DNA of 24,702 nt, taken from the IMG/VR virus record IMGVR_UViG_3300027759_000398, positions 1-24,702 of that record; one strand, given 5' to 3'. How positions within the stretch are numbered: position 1 is the stretch's first letter; each line of letters opens with the position of its first letter. This document shows positions 13,991 through 20,418 of this stretch, piece after piece. A model generated the notes under the pieces. The model saw only the letters and a program-made list of their open reading frames with translations. It was not told where the DNA came from and did not search any database. Both the position numbers and the translations under genes were made by a program. The stretch comes from a virus.

Positions 13991-14012
13991 ATATGTTTTT
14001 CATCATTATATA

Positions 14013-15047
14013 TTACGAAGTTGTTATTGTTTTAGTTTGAGCGACTCCTGGACCTGTAAATTCTTCGGTTGAAACACCCGCTGGTCCTCCACCAATAGCT
14101 AAAGCCGCTGCTTGAGTCCCAGTTCCACCTATTGAAGATCTTGCTGTTGCCATGCTATTAGGATTTGTAGTCCAACTTGTACCATTCCAGAGTTCTGTTG
14201 CTCCTGTATTTACATCTGGAGGGGTTTGTGTCAATCCTCCAAAAGCTAAAGCAGAAGTTTGTGTACCTGCCCCAGCTAAATTTCTTCTTGCTGTATTCAT
14301 TGAATTAACCGTAGTCCAAGATGTTCCATTAAAAGATTCTGTAGCCGCTGTTCTTGTAGGACTTGAAACATATCCACCAAACCCAAGTGCCGCTGTTTGA
14401 GATCCTGCAGTAGCAGGACCAATTCCGCTTCTTGCTGTGCTCATATTTCCAGAAGTTGTCCAAGATGTACCATTATATTTTTCTGTAGCTGTTGTAAGAC
14501 TTGTTGTACCTGGTTCTGCAGGAGTCCATGAACCTCCTGTAAAAAATAAAGCAGCTGTTTGAGTTCCACAAGATCCCCCTTGTTTTCTTGCTGTATTTAA
14601 TGTAGCTGGAACTGTTGTCCAAGTTGAACCTCCCCAACTTTCTGTAGCTCCTGTATTTCCAGGAGGACTTCCATCATTTCCACCAAATGATAAAGTGGAT
14701 GTTTGTGTACCTGCCGATGCCGAACCTTGACCAAGTCTTGCTGTATTTAATCCTGTTGGATTAGATGTCCATGAGGTACCATTATATAATTCTGTTGCTC
14801 CACTAATTGCATCAGGTGGAGTTACTCCACCAAAAGCTAATGCAGATGTTTGAGTTCCTGCAGCTCCCATTACTCTTCTAGCAGTATTCAAATTACCACC
14901 ACTTGCCCAAGTACCAACAGTAGTAGCTGTAGTTACTTTAAATGCATAAGTAGCATTGTTGTACCAAACTTGTCCTTCGTTTAATGGAGAGGGGTCTGTT
15001 GCTACAGATTGAACTGCAAAACCATTTATACCTTTATAAGTAGTCAT
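14013..15047 (-). CDS. Kelch-like fibre paralogue, type C copy 2
   Basis: At 344 residues this is the longest of the eight. The type C N-terminus reads MTTYKGINGFAVQSVATDPS and GQVWYNNATYAFKV. The blades are the most regular of the cluster: openings LNTARRVMGAAG, LNTARLGQGSAS, LNTARKQGGSCG, MSTARSGIGPAT, MNTARRNLAGAG and MATARSSIGGTG. Nearly all have TQT(A/S)AL and a following GG. Loops between GG and the next strand are Pro-rich in several blades (for example GGVTPPD). It ends VAQTKTITTS. It begins nine bases after type A copy 2, whose stop codon lies in a CATAAATA motif. Confidence 0.75.
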   Translation of the reverse strand: MTTYKGINGFAVQSVATDPSPLNEGQVWYNNATYAFKVTTATTVGTWASGGNLNTARRVMGAAGTQTSALAFGGVTPPDAISGATELYNGTSWTSNPTGLNTARLGQGSASAGTQTSTLSFGGNDGSPPGNTGATESWGGSTWTTVPATLNTARKQGGSCGTQTAALFFTGGSWTPAEPGTTSLTTATEKYNGTSWTTSGNMSTARSGIGPATAGSQTAALGFGGYVSSPTRTAATESFNGTSWTTVNSMNTARRNLAGAGTQTSALAFGGLTQTPPDVNTGATELWNGTSWTTNPNSMATARSSIGGTGTQAAALAIGGGPAGVSTEEFTGPGVAQTKTITTS

Positions 15048-15053
15048 TATTTT

Positions 15054-15061
15054 TATTTATG
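15054..15061 (-). promoter_or_regulatory. Possible late motif overlapping a stop codon (type A to C junction)
   Basis: CATAAATA on the minus strand fits NATAAATA. The TAA is the stop codon of type A copy 2, and the motif ends seven bases before the ATG of the next gene. The same 9-base junction occurs at 17063-17070, so it may be only an inherited gene boundary and not a functional promoter. Confidence 0.35.
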
Positions 15062-16043
15062 ATACCGTTACTGTTTTAACTGCTAATAAAGATCCTGTCC
15101 ATTCTTCAGTTGCTGCTAAATTAGGTCCTTCACCACCAAAAGCTAAAGCCACTGTTTGTGAACCTGCAGGTCCTGGTAAAAATCTACCTGTTGCCATACT
15201 ATTAGGATTTGTTGTCCAACTTGATCCATTCCATGATTCTGTAGCCCCTGAATAAGTAGTTGTATAACCACCAAATGCTAAACCTGCTGTTTGTATTCCT
15301 GCTGCTGATGCCCCAGGTCTTGATGTATTTAATCCAGGTGAATCTGTCCAAGAAGAACCATTCCATAAAGAAGTAGGTATTACATTTCCACCATCATTTT
15401 GTCCACTAACTACTGCTCCTGCTGCTTGAGTTCCAAACCCACCTCCACTTTGTCTATTAGCTGGCAAACTTGTTACAGTTGTCCAAGATGTTCCATTCCA
15501 AGATTCTGCATCAGCTCTATATCGGTTAGGTGAATATGAAAATCCTCCAGCTATAACTGCTGCTGTTTGAGTTCCAAAAGATTGTATACCAAGTCTTGCT
15601 GTATTCATAGAATTAACTGTTGTCCAACTTGAACCATTAAAAGATTCTGTTGCTGCTGAATTACCAGTGTCTAGTCCTCCCATAGCTATACAAGCTGTAT
15701 TTACAGATCCTGCTCCTCTTATATATTGTCTAGCTGTGTTTAAACTTGGTGTAGCTGTCCATGATGTTCCATTATATGATTCTGATAAAGCTGAAGATGT
15801 TTCGGTTGGAGCTGGAAATGCTCCACCAAACGCTAAAGCTGCTGTTTGTGAACCTGCTCCTCCAAGTCTATTTCTACCATTATTTAAATTTCCACCACTC
15901 GCCCAAGCATTAACAGCTGCAAACTGATAACCTTTCAAAAGATTGCTTGTTGAATTATACCAAATCTGACCTTCAGTCGGATTTGCTGGATCCGAGCTTA
16001 CTATTAAAATATTCTGTCCTTGTATTCCTGTGTATGCTGCCAT
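15057..16043 (-). CDS. Kelch-like fibre paralogue, type A copy 2
   Basis: This 328-residue protein has a type A N-terminus (AAYTGIQGQNILIVSSDPAN, GQIWYNSTSNLLKGYQ). Blade openings are LNNGRNRLGGAG, LNTARQYIRGAG, MNTARLGIQSFG, LPANRQSGGGFG, LNTSRPGASAAG and MATGRFLPGPAG. In the second blade the usual GTQTAAL strand is replaced by GSVNTACIAMGG, a visible departure. The C-terminus EEWTGSLLAVKTVTVS is identical to that of type A copy 1, while the middle of the protein is not. The first base of its ATG is also the last base of the type B copy 2 stop, the same junction as in the other two B-A pairs. Confidence 0.75.
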   Translation of the reverse strand: MAAYTGIQGQNILIVSSDPANPTEGQIWYNSTSNLLKGYQFAAVNAWASGGNLNNGRNRLGGAGSQTAALAFGGAFPAPTETSSALSESYNGTSWTATPSLNTARQYIRGAGSVNTACIAMGGLDTGNSAATESFNGSSWTTVNSMNTARLGIQSFGTQTAAVIAGGFSYSPNRYRADAESWNGTSWTTVTSLPANRQSGGGFGTQAAGAVVSGQNDGGNVIPTSLWNGSSWTDSPGLNTSRPGASAAGIQTAGLAFGGYTTTYSGATESWNGSSWTTNPNSMATGRFLPGPAGSQTVALAFGGEGPNLAATEEWTGSLLAVKTVTVS

Positions 16044-17056
16044 TATGTTACCGTTACTGTTTTAGTTGTTGCTTGAGCACCTGTAAATTCTTGACAACTT
16101 GTTGAAGCACCTTCACCACCAAAAGCCAAACCATCAGCACCTGTTCCACAACCTGCTAAATATCTTCTAGCGGTTGGATTGTTAGTACTAATTGACCATG
16201 TTGTTCCATTCCAAACTTCTGTTTCTGCTGTTGGTCCACTACCACAAGATACAACTCCATTTGTTTGAGTTCCAAAATTTGCTGCTCTTGTTCTTCCAGT
16301 ATTCATAGAATTAACTGCAGTCCAAGATGTTCCATTCCAAGATTGAGTTGTAGCAGCTCCAGCTGGACTTGGTGAAGGAGGATTTCCACTACCAGAAGCA
16401 CAAGCTATGGCAGCTGTTTGTGTACCAAAACCACCTCCATAAATACCTGCTCCATATACTAAAGAATTAACATTTGTCCAAGTTGTACCATTATAACTTT
16501 CAGTTTGAGTTCCATCTTGTGTTGGAGAAGCTGGTGGTTGTCCTCCAAAAGCTAAAGCAGCTGTATCTGAACCTGCAGATGAACCCATAAGTCCCATTCT
16601 TGCAGTATTTAAAGTTGCTGGATTAGAATTCCAAGATGTTCCATTGTAATTTATAGTGACTGCTGATTCTCCTGGACTAGCATTCCAGTTATAACCCCCA
16701 AATTTTAAACCAGCTGTTTGAGTGCCAGAACCTGCTGATCCTTGTATTCGTGAAGGATTACTTCCTCCACTTGTCCAAGTAGTTCCATCATATTCTCTAG
16801 CTAATATTGATGATGAAGGACTTTGACCTGGATCTGTTAATGTAAAATAAAGACCTGCGGTTTGAGTTCCTATACTTCCTGGACCAATACCACCTGATGG
16901 CATAGTTCCTCCTGATGCCCAAGTTGCAGTTGTAACTTGTCTTACTTTTAAAGTTGCAGACGTAGAATTATACCACACCTGACCTATTTGTGGATCAGAT
17001 GGATCGGACGCTAGGTACTGGACTTTTTGTCCATATGTTCCGTAGTAAGTAGTCAT
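16043..17056 (-). CDS. Kelch-like fibre paralogue, type B copy 2
   Basis: This 337-residue protein has the type B N-terminus (TTYYGTYGQKVQYLASDPSD). It is the most divergent type B propeller: blade openings are MPSGGIGPGSIG, NPSRIQGSAGSG, LNTARMGLMGSS, LVYGAGIYGGGF, MNTGRTRAANFG and NPTARRYLAGCG, and the first, fourth and fifth blades lack the standard FGG ending (YFTLT, IACAS, VSCGS). Loops are rich in Pro and Ser, for example SGNPPSPSPAGAAT. It ends ATTKTVTVT. Unlike the other two type B genes it is preceded by a type A gene and not by the 98-aa gene, so the middle B-A pair looks like a partial copy of the larger module. Confidence 0.72.
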   Translation of the reverse strand: MTTYYGTYGQKVQYLASDPSDPQIGQVWYNSTSATLKVRQVTTATWASGGTMPSGGIGPGSIGTQTAGLYFTLTDPGQSPSSSILAREYDGTTWTSGGSNPSRIQGSAGSGTQTAGLKFGGYNWNASPGESAVTINYNGTSWNSNPATLNTARMGLMGSSAGSDTAALAFGGQPPASPTQDGTQTESYNGTTWTNVNSLVYGAGIYGGGFGTQTAAIACASGSGNPPSPSPAGAATTQSWNGTSWTAVNSMNTGRTRAANFGTQTNGVVSCGSGPTAETEVWNGTTWSISTNNPTARRYLAGCGTGADGLAFGGEGASTSCQEFTGAQATTKTVTVT

Positions 17057-17062
17057 TATTTT

Positions 17063-17070
17063 TATTTATG
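17063..17070 (-). promoter_or_regulatory. Possible late motif overlapping a stop codon (type A to B junction)
   Basis: CATAAATA on the minus strand contains the TAA stop of type A copy 1 and lies seven bases before the type B copy 2 ATG. The sequence is the same as the junction at 15054-15061. Confidence 0.35.
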
Positions 17071-18058
17071 ATACCGTTACTGTTTTAACTGCTAATAGAG
17101 ATCCTGTCCATTCTTCAGTTAGTGCTAATGCTCCTGGTGTTCCGTAACCTCCGGATATAAGTCCAGATGTTTGAACTCCAGCAGAACCAATACCTTGTCT
17201 ACCTGTAGCAACAGAAGGAGTTGTTGTCCAACTTGTTCCGTTCCATGATTCTGAAGCTGTTGGAAAAGAAGGTCCATTAGTTCCAGCTGCTACAATTGCT
17301 GAAGTTTGTGTACCAAATGCTCCAGCTAATCCTCTAGCAGTATTTAAACTTGCTGGTGAATTAGTCCAAGCTGTTCCATTCCATAATTGAGTAACTCCAC
17401 CAGCTGGTCCAGGATAACTATTGTTACCACCAGCTATTATTCCAGCAGTTTGTGTTCCGCAACATTGGCTACTTGAAGTTGATGGAGCAGTAGTATTTCC
17501 ACCAGGAACGTTTGTCCAACTTGTTCCATTCCAAGATTCTGTTATATTTGTAAGATAAGCATCATAAGGAATATTTGTTGCACCTTGGATACATATTGCT
17601 GCTGTTTGTAATCCAAAACCTTGAGAGTAAGATCTAAAATTAACTAAAGGATTTGTACTAGTCCAAGCTGTACCATTAAAAGATTCTGATGCTTTTGTAG
17701 CAACTTCATTACCTCCCCCAAAACCTATTGTGGCAGTTTGAGTTCCACCTGCACCCATGTGATATCTTGTTGTATTCATAGTAGCTGGAGAATTTGTCCA
17801 AGCCGTACCATTATATAATTCTGTTGCTGAAGAAGATCTTCCAAAACCTAAAGCAGCTGTTTGAGTTCCTGTAGTAGACATATAATATCCAGGAGTATTT
17901 AAAGCTCCACCACTCGCCCAAGCATTAGTTACAACATTCGCATAACCTTTTAAAGTATTACTTGTTGAATTATACCAAATCTGACCTTCAGTCGGATTTG
18001 CTGGATCCGAGCTTACTATTAAAATATTCTGTCCTTGTATTCCTGTGTATTGTGTCAT
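17066..18058 (-). CDS. Kelch-like fibre paralogue, type A copy 1
   Basis: This 330-residue protein has the type A N-terminus TQYTGIQGQNILIVSSDPAN, with a small change at the end (SNTLKGYA in place of SNLLKGY). Blade openings are LNTPGYYMSTTG, MNTTRYHMGAGG, LVNFRSYSQGFG, NTTAPSTSSSQCC, LNTARGLAGAFG and VATGRQGIGSAG. The fourth blade carries an unusual CC pair before GTQTAGIIAGG, and the first ends FGRS in place of FGG. The conserved ESWNGTSWT strands occur at the fourth and sixth blades. The C-terminus is the same as in type A copy 2. The gene overlaps the type B copy 1 stop by one base. Confidence 0.73.
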   Translation of the reverse strand: MTQYTGIQGQNILIVSSDPANPTEGQIWYNSTSNTLKGYANVVTNAWASGGALNTPGYYMSTTGTQTAALGFGRSSSATELYNGTAWTNSPATMNTTRYHMGAGGTQTATIGFGGGNEVATKASESFNGTAWTSTNPLVNFRSYSQGFGLQTAAICIQGATNIPYDAYLTNITESWNGTSWTNVPGGNTTAPSTSSSQCCGTQTAGIIAGGNNSYPGPAGGVTQLWNGTAWTNSPASLNTARGLAGAFGTQTSAIVAAGTNGPSFPTASESWNGTSWTTTPSVATGRQGIGSAGVQTSGLISGGYGTPGALALTEEWTGSLLAVKTVTVS

Positions 18059-19056
18059 TATGATACCGTCACTGTTTTATTTGATGCTAATATTGTATTC
18101 CATTCTTCAGTAGCTGCTCCAGGATAATTTGAAGATGAATTTAACGCTGCAGCTTGAGTTCCAGCTTGAGTTCCAGATGTTGTTCTAGCTGTTGCAAGTC
18201 CAGTTGGATTAGATGTCCAACTTGTTCCATTCCAAAGTTCTGTTGCTGTTACAGCAGTGCTTGGAGGATTTACTCCACCAAAAGATAAAGCAGATGTTTG
18301 AATTCCTGCACCACCAGCACTTCTTCTTTGAGTATTTAAACTATTAACTGAAGTCCAACTAGTTCCATTAAAAGATTCTGTTGCTGCAGTAGTATAAGGT
18401 GGACCACTTATTTCACCCCCAAAAGCTAAAGACGCCGTTTGAGTGCCTCCAGCACTTGCACCCATACTAAGTCTAGCAGTATTTAAATTACCTGTTGAAG
18501 TCCAACTACCATTATATAAAAAACAAGTATTTAGACGACCAGGTTGTCCATCATCATTATAACCACCAATTGATAATGCAGAGGTTTGAGTTCCAGAACC
18601 ACCTGCTCCAGATCTTCCTACCGGCATATTTGTACCTGTTGTCCAACTTGTTCCATTATATAAAAAAACAGAAGCTGGGTATGTAACACCATCACCACCT
18701 GACCAAGCCAAAGTTGCTGGTTCAGATCCAACAACAGCTAAACCACTTCTTCCTAATGGAGATGTAAAATCTGTTAAATTTGACCAACTCGTACCATTGT
18801 AACTTTCAACTTTTTTTGAATAATCATTAGTAAATCCGCCAACACCTATTGCAGCTGTTTGTGTTCCTGCAGATCCAACACCGCTTCTTGCATTATTTAA
18901 ATTTCCACCTGTTGCCCAAGCGTTGACTGTAGCTTCTTGTCTCACTTTTAAAGTCGCAGACGTAGAGTTATACCAAACCTGACCTAATTGAGGATCAGTT
19001 GGATCACTTGCTAGGTACTGGACTTTTTGTCCATATGTTCCGTAGTAAGTACTCAT
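18058..19056 (-). CDS. Kelch-like fibre paralogue, type B copy 1
   Basis: This 332-residue protein has the type B N-terminus (MSTYYGTYGQKVQYLASDPT) with PQLGQVWYNSTSATLKVRQE following. The blades open LNNARSGVGSAG, PLGRSGLAVVGS, MPVGRSGAGGSG, LNTARLSMGASA, LNTQRRSAGGAG and LATARTTSGTQA. The second has lost GTQTAAL (SEPATLAWSGG), and the sixth lacks GG altogether (ALNSSSNYPG), so the last blade may be structurally altered. It ends ASNKTVTVS. It starts seven bases after copy 1 of the 98-aa gene, matching the arrangement of type B copy 3. Confidence 0.73.
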   Translation of the reverse strand: MSTYYGTYGQKVQYLASDPTDPQLGQVWYNSTSATLKVRQEATVNAWATGGNLNNARSGVGSAGTQTAAIGVGGFTNDYSKKVESYNGTSWSNLTDFTSPLGRSGLAVVGSEPATLAWSGGDGVTYPASVFLYNGTSWTTGTNMPVGRSGAGGSGTQTSALSIGGYNDDGQPGRLNTCFLYNGSWTSTGNLNTARLSMGASAGGTQTASLAFGGEISGPPYTTAATESFNGTSWTSVNSLNTQRRSAGGAGIQTSALSFGGVNPPSTAVTATELWNGTSWTSNPTGLATARTTSGTQAGTQAAALNSSSNYPGAATEEWNTILASNKTVTVS

Positions 19057-19063
19057 AAAATTT

Positions 19064-19360
19064 TTATTCTAAAACTATAGCAGTTGGTCTAGGTCTTCCT
19101 AATGGTTCTTGTTTTTGAGCATCAGGTAAAGCGTCCCACGCTGCTTGAGCCGCTGTAACTTCTACATCAACTATAGCTTGCGCTTCTGCTTTTGTTTTGA
19201 AAGTACCTGCTACTTTATACACCCAAAGATTTGCGTCTTGACTGTTTGCTGGTATCTGCCAAACATTACCTGGAAACCCAGAAACTTGGTATTTAGATGA
19301 ATCACTGTGAGTGATAAATCCTTTTCCCCAATTTTCTGCTACACAGTATTTGTAAGCCAT
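19064..19360 (-). CDS. 98-aa companion protein h, copy 1 (possible fibre assembly helper)
   Basis: This protein of 98 residues is aligned without gaps to copy 2 at 13663-13959, with 14 substitutions counted by hand. Most changes fall in the C-terminal third (for example PDAQKQEPLGRPRP against TDEQKQQPFNRQRP). The Gly/Trp-rich core QVSGFPGNVWQIPANSQDAN is unchanged. A very strong ribosome binding site, AAGGAGGAAAC, precedes the ATG, better than those of the kelch genes. No late-promoter motif is present in the 51-base gap upstream, in contrast to copy 2. The conserved location between type C and type B kelch genes suggests it serves the type C protein. Confidence 0.65.
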   Translation of the reverse strand: MAYKYCVAENWGKGFITHSDSSKYQVSGFPGNVWQIPANSQDANLWVYKVAGTFKTKAEAQAIVDVEVTAAQAAWDALPDAQKQEPLGRPRPTAIVLE

Positions 19361-19411
19361 GTTTCCTCCTTATTAATTTGTTTTTGTATCATTTTTCATA
19401 ATCATTGTATA

Positions 19412-20416
19412 TTACGAAGTTGTTATGGTTTTAGTTGCAACTTCAGCTCCAGTCCATTCAAAAGTAGTATTTGAATATGGAATACTTAAACTACCTCCTG
19501 CAGCATATGCAGAAGATGTGTTTCCACCGCTTCCTAAATTTGCTTTAGTTGCTGGCATTGACGGTTGATTTGACCAACTTGTTCCATTCCATGTAAAAGT
19601 AGTTGCTACATCAGTACCTGCATTTCTACCTCCAAATACTATAGCCGCTGTTTGAGTTCCTCCTCCTCCAAGTCTTTCTTTACCACCAGGCATAGTTGTT
19701 CCAGTTGTCCATGCAGTTCCATTCCAAGATTCTACAATATTAACTCCATATGGAGTTCCTGCATTATCTTTATTGCCTCCTGCAGATAAAGCAGCAGTTT
19801 GAGTTCCAATACCAAGCATATTATATCTTGATGTTCCTATAGTAGCTGGACTAGTAGTCCAACTTGTTCCATTAAAATTTTCCATAGCATTAGATGTAGT
19901 TGGATAACTATTTCCCCCAAAATAAATTGTGGCAGTTTGAGTTCCGGCAGCTCCACCTACTTGTCTAGCAGTATTTAAAGAACCAGTGTTAGTCCAAGAA
20001 CTTCCATCATATTTTTGAGTTAATGTATTTCCTGGAGCTCCCGTACTTTCCCCAGAAATAGATAAACCAGCTGTTTGAGTTCCAACTAAAGTATTAACAT
20101 AAATTCCACCTGGAGGTCCAATACTTCCACCTGATGTCCATGCAGTTCCATCATATTCTTCTGTATTAGTAATTTTAATATCACTTGGATTAAGACCACC
20201 AGCAACTATTCCTGCAGTTTGAGTTCCAATACTTCCAGCTAACCATCCTCTAGAATTAGATAAATTTCCACCTGTTGCCCAACCTGCTACATTATATCCT
20301 GCTAGTTTAAATGCATACGTAGCATTGTTATACCAAACTTGTCCTTCGTCTAATGGAGATGGGTCTGTTGCTACAGATTGAACTGCAAAACCATTTATAC
20401 CTTTATAAGTAGTCAT
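19412..20416 (-). CDS. Kelch-like fibre paralogue, type C copy 1
   Basis: This 334-residue protein has the type C N-terminus (MTTYKGINGFAVQSVATDPS, GQVWYNNATYAFKLAGYN). It is the first kelch gene transcribed and begins two bases after the stop of the 850-aa collagen-like fibre, so the two are probably on one message. Its blades deviate in composition from copy 2: openings LSNSRGWLAGSI, IGPPGGIYVNTL, LNTARQVGGAAG, IGTSRYNMLGIG, MPGGKERLGGGG and MPATKANLGSGG. The last has NTSSAYAAGG in place of GTQTAAL. The end is FEWTGAEVATKTITTS. Apart from the N- and C-terminal ends, the two type C proteins are well diverged. Confidence 0.74.
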   Translation of the reverse strand: MTTYKGINGFAVQSVATDPSPLDEGQVWYNNATYAFKLAGYNVAGWATGGNLSNSRGWLAGSIGTQTAGIVAGGLNPSDIKITNTEEYDGTAWTSGGSIGPPGGIYVNTLVGTQTAGLSISGESTGAPGNTLTQKYDGSSWTNTGSLNTARQVGGAAGTQTATIYFGGNSYPTTSNAMENFNGTSWTTSPATIGTSRYNMLGIGTQTAALSAGGNKDNAGTPYGVNIVESWNGTAWTTGTTMPGGKERLGGGGTQTAAIVFGGRNAGTDVATTFTWNGTSWSNQPSMPATKANLGSGGNTSSAYAAGGSLSIPYSNTTFEWTGAEVATKTITTS

Positions 20417-20418
20417 GG

